NCBI GenBank assembly: GCA_035412805.1
Contig: DAONVO010000019.1
Span: 1 to 30,537 of the forward strand
DNA: 30,537 bases
DNA from: DTU018 sp029550685
GTDB taxonomy: Bacteria > Bacillota > Syntrophomonadia > Syntrophomonadales > Syntrophomonadaceae
Direction of reading: 5' to 3'
The notes under the pieces are model-generated. The model was not told the origin of the DNA. It saw nothing but the letters and a program-made list of their open reading frames with translations, and did no database searches. Of this stretch, positions 16,371-23,955 are shown one piece after another. Position 1 is the first letter of the stretch; every line of letters begins with the position of its first letter. The position numbers were made by a program, and so were the translations under genes.

Positions 16371-17201
16371 CTAGCGATGGGTTTTAATATAATTTTCTAC
16401 GATATTGTTAAACTCGGTCATAATGTTCCTGAGGATTTGGTTGTTGGCGGAATCAAAGAGGTAATCATCCACCTGACTTACTGGCAACACGTGTGGTGAG
16501 GTACCGGTGAGAAACACAGCATCCATATCCAGCATTTCATTCAGACTGATTTTCTTTTCCATCACTGACTGGCCTATGTTGTCACAGGCTGTCAACACCA
16601 CCTGCCGGTTAATGCCCTTTAATACCTGGTCTGCCGGAGGAGTCAAAACCAGGTTGTCTTTGATCATAAATACATTAGATCTCCCGCCTTCGGTTACATA
16701 TCCATTGTGATCCACCAGTATTGCTTCATAGGAATTAGTTTTTTCCTTGGCGGTATCAATAACCTGGCGATATTCTGCCCGGTCTACCTTGGCATTGGGA
16801 TTAGGCCTTTCAATGTGGACTAAAACCGTTTTAGCTCCCTTTTCATAATCAGCTGGGGAAGGGTAAAAAGCCGGGGTAAAGTAGGCATAAAAAACAGCGG
16901 GTTCATTGGGCTGCTGGTAATTCAGTACAATTTTAATATTGCCAGTCTCCACCTGGTTACGTGCAATTAAATCATGAAGCCTTTTTCTAATGGTTTCATC
17001 TTCTACAGGCAATTTTAATCCGGTTAATTGCGAGGAATTATGAAGTCTGGCCATATGCTCCTCAAAAAATAGAGGCACTCCCTGTATTACCCTGAAAACT
17101 TCGTATAGGGAAATACCTTGCTCGATAAAGTCGCCGGGTAATTCATCCTTGCTAAAAAATTGGTCATTCTTAAGCCAGAACTTTTCGGTGCTTGTTTCCA
17201 T
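16371..17201 (-). CDS. Class IV PLP-dependent aminotransferase
   Basis: A 276-residue fold-type IV aminotransferase or lyase (IlvE / D-amino-acid aminotransferase / PabC group). The N-terminus has the typical ISLYEVFRVIQGVPLFFEEHMARL. The PLP lysine is most likely Lys138 in PNAKVDRAEYRQV, placed about 19 residues before YEAILVDHNGYVTEGGRSNVF, whose VTEG and SNVF segments bind the cofactor phosphate. The C-terminal half has LTPPADQVLKGINRQ and VFLTGTSPHVLPV. Which amino acid it uses cannot be settled: the motifs around the substrate site are not clearly IlvE, Dat or PabC. AAAGGAGG lies shortly before ATG 17201. It follows the unknown gene at 17220-18029 by 18 bases, so the two are probably co-transcribed. 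Confidence 0.85.
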   Translation of the reverse strand: METSTEKFWLKNDQFFSKDELPGDFIEQGISLYEVFRVIQGVPLFFEEHMARLHNSSQLTGLKLPVEDETIRKRLHDLIARNQVETGNIKIVLNYQQPNEPAVFYAYFTPAFYPSPADYEKGAKTVLVHIERPNPNAKVDRAEYRQVIDTAKEKTNSYEAILVDHNGYVTEGGRSNVFMIKDNLVLTPPADQVLKGINRQVVLTACDNIGQSVMEKKISLNEMLDMDAVFLTGTSPHVLPVSQVDDYLFDSANNQILRNIMTEFNNIVENYIKTHR

Positions 17202-17219
17202 ATTTATTGCCTCCTTTTG

Positions 17220-18029
17220 CTAGACTTTCTCTAATATCTGGCAAGGATTATCACATTGGGAGCATTTTTTGCGCTTAACTTTAATGGGGGGCTGCTGGTT
17301 GGCTCTACGGGCCAAATCTATGATCTGTTCAGCGGTTTTTTCATCTGGACATTCTGCTGCCAGCATCACCGCTCCTTCCATTCCCCCTACTCCACCAGCT
17401 GCTACGGGGACAGCCTCCACATTAAACAAGATCTTGAAACTTTCTACTTCGCTAACAATATTGGCACCGGTTACTACCATATAACCCAGGTTCATTCCCA
17501 GACGCATCGAGCTCCGGTAATGCCCCATCTTGGATTCTCCAGCCAGGCATGAGGGTATCAGCTTTTCCAATCCTACCGGTACTATTAACTCGATACCCCG
17601 CGCCTTCACAACTCCGATAGCCTGGCCTATGGTTCCTCCCTGGGCATCTCCCAGCAGGATAGCCGCATTGCCGAAGGGATCAATGGCATTGGCGCCCTTT
17701 ATAAAAATATCCCCGGGTTCGAACCGGTTTAAGAAATCTATCCAAGGTTCGTCTACCAGCCGGCCTTTTTCTATACACCATGCACCTTTGCGCTGGCTGG
17801 TTTCGGTGGCACAGGCAGAACGCTGGGTTATGACACCGGCTACATAGGGTTCGTAGGGTTCGAATCTGGTCTGCAGCAGCTCTTCTGCTACCAGCAGGTT
17901 AGTGGTCCCGCTGCCTATAATTATTTTACCATGGGTAAAGGCTTCGTGCACTTGGGGAAGACGGCAGACAGCCTGAGCGATTATGTGTTTTGATGCTGCC
18001 GGATGCAGCGCAAAAGTAACTTGAGGCAT
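17220..18029 (-). CDS. Conserved protein of unknown function
   Basis: A 269-residue soluble protein I cannot name. Its first half has a glycine/threonine-rich loop (GKIIIGSGTTNLLVAEELL) and then GDIFIKGANAIDPFGNAAILLG. Both weakly recall the NagB/RpiA/CoA-transferase/LUD fold, in which GTT-type loops bind phosphate or CoA; this is only a resemblance. A glycine-rich VAAGGVGGMEGAV follows. The C-terminus has a compact cysteine cluster, KCSQCDNPCQILEKV, that could bind a metal. I start at ATG 18029, seven to eight bases after AAAGGAGA; the frame can be extended by six codons, but those cover the ribosome binding site. It is the first gene of a two-gene unit with the class IV aminotransferase. 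Confidence 0.75.
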   Translation of the reverse strand: MPQVTFALHPAASKHIIAQAVCRLPQVHEAFTHGKIIIGSGTTNLLVAEELLQTRFEPYEPYVAGVITQRSACATETSQRKGAWCIEKGRLVDEPWIDFLNRFEPGDIFIKGANAIDPFGNAAILLGDAQGGTIGQAIGVVKARGIELIVPVGLEKLIPSCLAGESKMGHYRSSMRLGMNLGYMVVTGANIVSEVESFKILFNVEAVPVAAGGVGGMEGAVMLAAECPDEKTAEQIIDLARRANQQPPIKVKRKKCSQCDNPCQILEKV

Positions 18030-18052
18030 GTTAGGTTCTCCTTTCACTATTT

Positions 18053-18058
18053 AGTATA
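18053..18058 (-). promoter_or_regulatory. Candidate extended -10 promoter
   Basis: On the minus strand, TGTTATACT gives a TG-N extended -10 box (TATACT at 18058-18053) about 24 bases before ATG 18029. The -35 region is poor. It would drive the unknown gene and the aminotransferase gene. The upstream edge lies next to the long repeat starting at 18071. Confidence 0.45.
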
Positions 18059-18070
18059 ACAGGTATCACT

Positions 18071-18427
18071 ATTGTCACCTTTATAACAATTCACGATGGA
18101 GGAAAACATCGAGCACGGCTTAAGCAGGAGTATTAGCCGGGCGAGCGACGCACGACGAGCCGTTGCAACCCACGGCGAAACTGAGGGCTGCGAAGGGTCG
18201 CTGGAAACAGGATGTTTCGAGCAGCGAGGACTGAGAGTATGGATGCTGAATTCTTAAGCGGTCCGCTTCGCACCGAAGTAAGCCGGTGGGTTGCAGGTGA
18301 GGAGTCCCGGAGCGAGCCGGCTAAACTCCTGCATCCTAATCTGACGCTCCTGCTAAGCTGTGGTTAGCGTAAATTTAATAGAGATTGCCACGCCCCTGAC
18401 GGGGCTCGCAATGACACATAAGAAGGC
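18071..18427 (+). repeat. Interspersed palindromic repeat, near-complete copy (A)
   Basis: About 357 bp that align along their whole length, by eye at well over 80 percent, with 25444-25802. They begin ATTGTCACCT, contain TTAAGCAGGAGTATTAGCC near the left end and GGCTAAACTCCTGC and CTCCTGCTAAGC in the right half, and end with GATTGCCACGCCCCTGACG and GGGGCTCGCAATGACAC. Internal short hairpins such as GAAAC-AGGAT-GTTTC and GCCGT/ACGGC occur in both copies. It contains no plausible gene and lies in the 580-base gap between two minus-strand operons. Confidence 0.88.
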
Positions 18428-18608
18428 TTCGGGTCTGTCCATCGCTAGAACGTTTTCTCAGCAATGACACATTAGGAAGCTATTTTCACAGCAATGACAC
18501 TTGAGTAGAGACCACTATGACATTGCAAGAGCTATTTTCACTGCGATGACACAGAGAGGGCTGTTTGCACAGCAAAGACACAATAGGAAGCCATTTTCAC
18601 AGCCAAGA
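18408..18608. repeat. Degenerate tandem array of about 30-bp units
   Basis: Units beginning GC(A/G)A(T/A)GACAC recur at 18408, 18461, 18491, 18543 and 18572, with a decayed one at 18602. Most end in a version of GAAGC(T/C)ATTTTCACA. Steps are 53, 30, 52, 29 and 30 bases, so the basic unit is about 30 bp with some double-length steps. The first unit is the right end of repeat copy A; the last runs into the stop codon of the Hsp70-like gene. Isolated units follow the other repeat copies (near 25782 and 23929). Confidence 0.7.
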
Positions 18609-19868
18609 TTAATATAGCTGTAAAAATGCCAGCAGCCGCAGGCGTGTCAATTCCAACTGATTAGTTAAATCATATCCTTCTAGCTGGCTAGCCAGTTCCT
18701 GTAAGTCTCTTTTGAGTTCTTCATTGAGAAAGGGGATGGCAAGCAGGCGCTGGGCGAGTTTAAGATAATCACTATTTAGATCGTAAGGAGCCGGCTTATT
18801 CATACTCGTCTGCCCTATAGTATCTGATTCTATAGCAAACTCTCCCATATGCAAATAAACTCCCAACGGTTCGGCAATATATGCATTTGGGTCCTCAAAC
18901 TCCCAGATCAGGTGGTTGTGCCTATCCCCGCTGTTATCCTGCGTCTGACCGCCAGGTTTTTCCCATAACCGGTAGTGTAGAGTATGGTTTCCAGTCGATA
19001 AGTTAAAAAGCGATCCGGTGGTCAAGGTAGTAATCAGGTAGCGTGCTTTCAGATCCATAGCCAGATTGTTTGTGTCAAAAGGCAGAGGCTCAAACTGATG
19101 ATCGGCTGAGTCAAGGCTAAAGGTTTCCTGAACAAATTCGAAAGGATAGATGGCTTTTACACGGCAATGTTTCCCACCAGCTGCCCATTCCGCCAGTCCC
19201 CGGGCAATTTGAAAATCAGCTTGAACAGGAATTATTAGTTCCCGGGGGGTGAAAATGCTATTTACCAGGGAAGCTGCCTGGTGAAGTAAGGTCTCTTCGC
19301 CCACTAATACCACTGCCTTCAGCCTCCAGCTGCCTGCTTCAAAAAATCCCAGCTGTTTGGCCCGGGGCTGCAAATGGTTAATGATGAAATCTTGCAGGGC
19401 TGGCTCCACCGGCTGGTGGTATGCCAGAGGTAGTTGTATTTCCAGGCATATATCCTGGCCAGCCTGAATCACAGTCAACAAGCTGAAAGAAGCCATGTTT
19501 TCATGAAGTTCCACAATCAAAATATCTCCGCATAAACTCCGAGTCGATTCATGACCCATTAAGGCTGCAACCGGTTCCGGTAAAAGAGAAAATATCCGGT
19601 CTGAAAAGGCGGCTTGACATGCCTTATAGAGTGTGCGCCGGCGGGACAGATTCCAATAGTTTGGATAAGATATTACCGCTGATAGCAAAGAGTTGAAATC
19701 AATTTCCCGACTCAGACCAATCAGGTAGCTGGTCAGAACTTTTTCCTCATCAGTGTTGCTGTCATCTGCTTCATATAGGAAAGGCGCTACGTTGTGGTAG
19801 TGCCACTTTCCCTCCTGCCGGTAAGCAATTTTGGTGGTTTTCGGACCCAAATCAATACCCACTAGCAT
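18609..19868 (-). CDS. Divergent Hsp70/actin-fold protein
   Basis: A 419-residue protein with a recognisable but altered Hsp70-type ATPase domain. Phosphate-1 motif: MLVGIDLGPKTTKIAY (residues 1-16). Next comes VISYPNYWNLSRRRTL, matching the Hsp70 VPAYFNxxQR block, then SLLPEPVAALMGHE, matching the NEPTAAAL block. The phosphate-2 motif, normally DLGGGTFD, reads VELHENMASF, and the adenosine motif, normally VGGSTR, reads VGEETL. Nucleotide hydrolysis may therefore be weak or lost. The last 170 residues are beta-rich and then helical, not a clear substrate-binding domain. It is the fourth gene of a tightly packed operon, two bases after the preceding stop, with GGAGAGA before its ATG. It probably acts with the three unknown proteins; it is not a DnaK ortholog. 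Confidence 0.75.
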   Translation of the reverse strand: MLVGIDLGPKTTKIAYRQEGKWHYHNVAPFLYEADDSNTDEEKVLTSYLIGLSREIDFNSLLSAVISYPNYWNLSRRRTLYKACQAAFSDRIFSLLPEPVAALMGHESTRSLCGDILIVELHENMASFSLLTVIQAGQDICLEIQLPLAYHQPVEPALQDFIINHLQPRAKQLGFFEAGSWRLKAVVLVGEETLLHQAASLVNSIFTPRELIIPVQADFQIARGLAEWAAGGKHCRVKAIYPFEFVQETFSLDSADHQFEPLPFDTNNLAMDLKARYLITTLTTGSLFNLSTGNHTLHYRLWEKPGGQTQDNSGDRHNHLIWEFEDPNAYIAEPLGVYLHMGEFAIESDTIGQTSMNKPAPYDLNSDYLKLAQRLLAIPFLNEELKRDLQELASQLEGYDLTNQLELTRLRLLAFLQLY

Positions 19869-19870
19869 AG

Positions 19871-21454
19871 TTACTCTCTCCTGCCAATAACTAATACGGG
19901 CAGTTCATATTCCACCTTTTGATCAACCCGGATTACAAACAGGTCCCCTTCTTCATACAAGACCACCGGGTATTCATAATCTCCCAAACGGGTTTCCACA
20001 TTATACTGGTTTAACAAAAAGCTATATTCATCCGGAAAGGGATGTCCCTTCTCCAGAGATATTCTCTCGGTACGTACTTCATGGTTCTTCCAAACCCTGC
20101 TGATATTACGAGGAGCTAAAACGCGTTCCAGGTCAACCCTGATATTTACCAACAAGTCCAGGTAGGACTGAATCATATTGTATACCTGTAAGTGCTGATC
20201 TAAAATCTGGCTGGAATGGGTATGTTTATCAGTCAGCATTTCGATACGGGCGGTCAAAAAAGAAAGTTCCAGAAAGACTCTTTCTATGTGAAACGCTAAT
20301 GGAGGCAGCCTTAAGGCCGGAGAACTCTTATAGGGTTCCAACCGCGTCAAAGCTTTCCTTACGGTTTCACCAGAACGATCCAGAAAATAAGCGGTATCAA
20401 CATTCTGACTGGCTGATAAATCGGTGACCAGCTCATGTATATCCTGCCGGATATCCCGAACTTCTCTAAGAAGACGGTCGATTTGAGTAGAGGAAATACC
20501 GGTCATGTAATGGGCACTATGCAGCAATTCGGTTCCATGCCGGCTGGCAAAGCGAACCCCTCGATCCAATACCACCACCAGCCGTTCCAGCCAGGCTTGA
20601 AACTGTCTGGCCATTTCCCGGACCTGTTTGGTCTGATTGCGGTCAATACCAGCTTCCATCAGGGAAGTGTACATTAGATACTGACGCTTAAACTGGGCTT
20701 CATAAAAAGCCAGCAGTGATGGAGGGGCCTGCCGGTTTAAGACCTTTTCCGTAATTGCTACCATCTGCACAATAATATGCCTGGCATCCTCTTGATTCCA
20801 AGGATTCTCCGCTAGAGTTTTGAGGGTGTTACAACTGTGGTGCAGGTGAGATAGCAGGTTATTAAAGCCCTGGATAACGGAAGGATGACTGAGATCCAGG
20901 GCAATAACCTGTTCCAGCAAAATAATATGATCCGGGTAAATTTTAGCCAAGCGCAGCAACTCTTCATCCTGCATAAACTCCTCAATAGTTTCCAGCAAAC
21001 TTTGAAATAGCTCTATCCGGTCCAGGAGGGTTTTAAGGGGATATAACAAGTCAGACAGGTGCTGGCTGCGCTGGCGGGTAACCTCCAAGATTTTTAGCTG
21101 GCTTTCCTCCCGGGTCGCCATCAGCTTGGTATGGATGCTCTTCACTTGGTTATACATGCGAGCATAACGCTGTATGGTAACTAATATGTCACGACTGAGG
21201 GAAGCTTCATCATGGGCCAGGTTGAGCAGACGAGCAATATCCTCCTGAAGGGATTGGCGGAAAACCGGAAAAAAATGATCGCTGAAAGTCTGATAGTAGA
21301 AACGGTTTACCGCCAGCAGGTACTGGTCGTCACAGGATTGCAGCCCAGCCTTTTCCCGGTTAACAAACTGGGTTACTGATTGGTTAAGTTCACTTAATAT
21401 GTTATTTAGCTGTTGATTAATAACCATGCTCAACTGCTGTTCGGTAAGTGTCAC
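19871..21454 (-). CDS. Large helical protein of unknown function
   Basis: A 527-residue protein I do not recognise. Residues 1 to about 450 look almost wholly helical and leucine-rich, with heptad-like stretches (LLREVRDIRQDIHELVTDL, QLNNILSELNQSVTQFV) that could form coiled coils or a bundle. The last 80 residues turn beta-rich (YEYPVVLYEEGDLFVIRVD and ELPVLVIGRRE). There is no signal peptide or membrane segment. A GrpE-like exchange factor was considered because of the Hsp70-like neighbour, but the GrpE C-terminal motif is not there. The start is taken as GTG 21454, which overlaps the previous stop as GTGA with a G-rich Shine-Dalgarno before it; ATG 21469 is the alternative. Confidence 0.75.
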   Translation of the reverse strand: MTLTEQQLSMVINQQLNNILSELNQSVTQFVNREKAGLQSCDDQYLLAVNRFYYQTFSDHFFPVFRQSLQEDIARLLNLAHDEASLSRDILVTIQRYARMYNQVKSIHTKLMATREESQLKILEVTRQRSQHLSDLLYPLKTLLDRIELFQSLLETIEEFMQDEELLRLAKIYPDHIILLEQVIALDLSHPSVIQGFNNLLSHLHHSCNTLKTLAENPWNQEDARHIIVQMVAITEKVLNRQAPPSLLAFYEAQFKRQYLMYTSLMEAGIDRNQTKQVREMARQFQAWLERLVVVLDRGVRFASRHGTELLHSAHYMTGISSTQIDRLLREVRDIRQDIHELVTDLSASQNVDTAYFLDRSGETVRKALTRLEPYKSSPALRLPPLAFHIERVFLELSFLTARIEMLTDKHTHSSQILDQHLQVYNMIQSYLDLLVNIRVDLERVLAPRNISRVWKNHEVRTERISLEKGHPFPDEYSFLLNQYNVETRLGDYEYPVVLYEEGDLFVIRVDQKVEYELPVLVIGRRE

Positions 21455-22758
21455 TCCAGCACCCCCCATAAATATCCTAATAAAGCTAGATTACGTATAG
21501 GGTCAGTTCCGCTCCGGTAGATATCAGGACGTTTCTGTAAGTCAGCCAGCAGATCTTCCGGCATTCCCGGCTGGGACCAGTTTAAGATACGTTCAGCTTC
21601 CTGCCGTACCGGTGGTTGTACCCCATGAGCCAGTTGATTCACTATGTCATTATTAATGAAACGCCGGCAAGGCACCCATTTCCAAAGGCCAATATAGTCT
21701 AGCAGCAGCCGTTCACGATCCTTCTTTGATAAAAGAATAACAGAGTGTACCATCATAATGCGGACCAACTCCATGAGGATAAAAGCTTCTACCGGCGAGG
21801 AGGGCAGCAGATTATGGCACAGGTCCAGTAATTTTTTCCCTCTGCCTGGCTGTGACTCCAGTGATCTCAGTTCAGGCAGGCCATCTTCGGGGAACAACTG
21901 CTGCACTGCCTCATAGCAGGAGAGAACCTCCCAGAGCAATGAGGCAGCCTGGCTTGATGACAGAATAGCTTCGTATAATCTCAGCATAGGATACAGGCGC
22001 TGGTCAACTTCCAAGGCAGGAAAATACTGTTGGCACCATTGAGCGGCTTGATCAGTCAAGCGCAATTCTCCTTTCAGTATTAGCAGAGCACCAACAGTTT
22101 TCCCAACCAGACGACTCATGCGCTGGCCCAGACGAGAAGCCGGCAGGGGTTCTGCCGGGCTTGGCTGGTTTTGATATTCCAAGTAAATCTGAGTTAACAA
22201 ACACCAAGCATCCATTATAAGCCCACACTGGTATACACGTTCAACCGTATCCAGCAAAGCGCGTAAGCGCTGGGGTGCATGAGCCTCACTATGGTGCTTA
22301 AGGGTGACTTTTTCCAATTGGAACAGGGCTGCTTTTATCAATTCTGCTTTTTCAGATCTAAGGGTTAAAGCCAGATCTGGGAGGTCCTGGTGATATAACA
22401 AGCCATAATGGTGGTTTTTCTGAGTGGATAAGATTTCCTCTTCCCGGGACTTTAACAGGGAACGCAGTTCCCCATTGGCTGTTTTAGCTAAAAGATAACG
22501 GCATTGATCAAGATCAAGCCGGGACAGCAACTGCCTGTAAACGCTGGTCAGATCTGGTTCCCAGAGGTGAATCAGGAACTGTAGGGTTCTGCCATCTATC
22601 TCCGCCTCATCCAGATTATCAATCAGGTAAAAAAAGAAGCCCCTTTTTAGCCATAGAGGACTGGATTTCCACCACTGCAAAACTGGAGCAGAGTTTAAAG
22701 CAGTCTTTAACTGGGAAAAAAATACTTCCTGGCGGCCGCTAAAATAAAGAGCCCGCAT
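21451..22758 (-). CDS. Helical repeat-like protein of unknown function
   Basis: At least 435 residues, nearly all predicted helical by eye, rich in Leu, Gln and Arg, with paired helices that resemble a TPR/HEAT-type solenoid (for example LLDTVERVYQCGLIMDAWCLLTQIYLEY and LVRIMMVHSVILLSKKDRERLLLDYIGLW). No catalytic motif, signal or membrane segment is visible. The coordinates start at the first ATG (22758), but that ATG has no ribosome binding site and the frame stays open and protein-like for about 50 codons upstream, so the real protein is probably about 485 residues with a non-standard start. It overlaps the next gene as GTGA. A scaffold role in a complex with the Hsp70-like protein is only inference. 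Confidence 0.75.
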   Translation of the reverse strand: MRALYFSGRQEVFFSQLKTALNSAPVLQWWKSSPLWLKRGFFFYLIDNLDEAEIDGRTLQFLIHLWEPDLTSVYRQLLSRLDLDQCRYLLAKTANGELRSLLKSREEEILSTQKNHHYGLLYHQDLPDLALTLRSEKAELIKAALFQLEKVTLKHHSEAHAPQRLRALLDTVERVYQCGLIMDAWCLLTQIYLEYQNQPSPAEPLPASRLGQRMSRLVGKTVGALLILKGELRLTDQAAQWCQQYFPALEVDQRLYPMLRLYEAILSSSQAASLLWEVLSCYEAVQQLFPEDGLPELRSLESQPGRGKKLLDLCHNLLPSSPVEAFILMELVRIMMVHSVILLSKKDRERLLLDYIGLWKWVPCRRFINNDIVNQLAHGVQPPVRQEAERILNWSQPGMPEDLLADLQKRPDIYRSGTDPIRNLALLGYLWGVLE

Positions 22759-22917
22759 AAGAAAATCTAATTCATCGCCATCTTGGACCGTAGCAATGTC
22801 AATATCCTTCTGCTCCCGCAGTTTGATACGCAGCTCCGCTTCCTGCTGCCAAAAATCAAATAGGTTGGCAGATGATCGGGCCAGGCGAAACGAATCTAGG
22901 ATATCGATGAGAATCAG
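22759..22917 (-). other. Probable N-terminal extension with non-standard start
   Basis: On the minus strand the frame of the 435-residue protein continues upstream to a TAA just before AAGGAG (22923-22918). The extra codons read like protein (DSFRLARSSANLFDFWQQEA, then ELRIKLREQKDIDIA) and contain no ATG, GTG or TTG. Candidate starts are CTG 22917 (overlapping the previous stop as CTGA), ATT 22914 and ATC 22908; ATC has the best spacing (nine bases) from the Shine-Dalgarno. Confidence 0.6.
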
Positions 22918-23612
22918 CTCCTTTTACGGCTGCCGTACAATGCAGTATTTAGGGTCTGGCAGGCCAATTGGGCCTTGGCCAAATTATCTTCAGTGAGAAA
23001 AATATAATAGTAAATGGATTTCTCTTTATTGGTAAAAATACCTGCCAAACACTGCCCATCCACCACTTCAATACGGTCCTGAGCTGCCTTGTGTTTGGTT
23101 AGGTAACGGTAACTCTGCAGACGGGATATAAAGGTAAACCGGCTCAATCTTTCAAAATGGGCTTTCAGTCCAGGTTCCTTATTGCTGTTGGCGGCTTCAA
23201 ATTTTAATACTGCTGGCTGTTTCCTGGGTTCAGGCAGGGAACAGGTGTCATCTGCAGCAGCCACATCCGGAATGTTGATTGACTGCAGTGAGCGGGGATC
23301 ATGGTGCAGCATGTATAGCAAATAAGGATGCAGAGCGCGCGGAAAAGAGGAGAGCGTTGCCGGAAGAGCCGCAATCTCTTTATAAGCCCAGGAATTGCGT
23401 ACCAGGTATTCGATCAGTTGATCCATGCCTGCGGGATAGGGAGGCAAATAGGTAGAATACTGTTGATAAAGAATCCCGCCGTACTGCTGGCAGAACAAAA
23501 GATAGGATTCAGGCGTGTTTTGCCGAAGCCAATCTATATAATCCATTACCTGTTCATATTCTTCCTCGGATAAGGAATGGTTGTACTCCAGTTTGCGCAG
23601 TAATTTCCTCAT
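22914..23612 (-). CDS. Protein of unknown function, first gene of Hsp70-like operon
   Basis: A 232-residue soluble protein I do not recognise. The first 110 residues are mostly helical (LSEEEYEQVMDYIDWLRQNT, then YPAGMDQLIEYLVRNSWAYKEI). A polar linker follows near 120-145 (AAADDTCSLPEPRKQ), then a mixed C-terminal part (FTFISRLQSYRYLTKH, VVDGQCLAGIFTNKEKSIYYYIFLTED). I start at ATG 23612, preceded by AGGTGGGG. The open frame extends 26 codons further to 23690, but those codons run into the flanking repeat. It ends overlapping the next gene's probable start. A candidate promoter lies 20-50 bases upstream. Confidence 0.7.
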   Translation of the reverse strand: MRKLLRKLEYNHSLSEEEYEQVMDYIDWLRQNTPESYLLFCQQYGGILYQQYSTYLPPYPAGMDQLIEYLVRNSWAYKEIAALPATLSSFPRALHPYLLYMLHHDPRSLQSINIPDVAAADDTCSLPEPRKQPAVLKFEAANSNKEPGLKAHFERLSRFTFISRLQSYRYLTKHKAAQDRIEVVDGQCLAGIFTNKEKSIYYYIFLTEDNLAKAQLACQTLNTALYGSRKRS

Positions 23613-23638
23613 AGCCCAAGCCCCACCTAGTTTAAATA

Positions 23639-23667
23639 ATTGTAGCTTAATCGCCATGACACCGCAA
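23639..23667 (-). promoter_or_regulatory. Candidate promoter of the Hsp70-like operon
   Basis: On the minus strand TTGCGG (23667-23662), a 17-base spacer and TACAAT (23644-23639) resemble a sigma-A promoter with a weak -35 and a good -10. Transcription would start near 23632, about 20 bases before ATG 23612. The -35 box touches the edge of repeat copy C. Confidence 0.45.
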
Positions 23668-23861
23668 TTGTCACCTGTGGTACAGGTCACGTGAAAAACA
23701 TGGCTGCACGGCCCATGCAGGAGTATTAGACGGGCGAGTGATGTACTACCGGCTGATACTCCTAAATCCCGGCTAACACCCTGCCAAACCGTGGTTAGCC
23801 TAGAGCTATATAAGGATTGCCACGCCCCTGACGAGGCTCCTCGGAAAGACGCATGAAGGAA
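23667..23861 (+). repeat. Interspersed palindromic repeat, shortened copy (C)
   Basis: It begins ATTGTCACCTGT, has ATGCAGGAGTATTAGACGGGCGAGTG, then jumps to GGCTGATACTCC, CGGCTAACACCCTGCC, GTGGTTAGCC and GATTGCCACGCCCCTGACG. Compared with 25444-25802 it lacks most of the central structured block. It lies between the Hsp70-like operon and pdaA. Confidence 0.8.
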
Positions 23862-23882
23862 CTCACGTACAGTTTAATGAGG

Positions 23883-23905
23883 AGGGGCTGGTGTCCCCAG
23901 CCCTT
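23883..23905 (-). terminator. Hairpin downstream of pdaA
   Basis: GGGCTGG and CCAGCCC (plus-strand 23885-23891 and 23897-23903) form a GC-rich stem with a five-base loop, extendable by two pairs. It is 50-70 bases past the pdaA stop on the minus strand. No good T tract follows, so termination is likely but not certain. Confidence 0.45.
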
Positions 23906-23955
23906 CACTCTGCTTAGGACGATGACTCAGCGAAGGATATTTGCACCAAGATAAT

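Noticed and set aside
18048..18608. Possible CRISPR array
   Set aside because: The roughly 30-bp units are degenerate and contiguous, with no unique spacers and no cas genes, so this is a decayed tandem repeat.
19871..21454. GrpE-like nucleotide exchange factor for the Hsp70-like neighbour
   Set aside because: Helix-then-beta layout is suggestive, but the protein is far too long and the GrpE C-terminal motif (PGY...RPA.V.V) is not seen.
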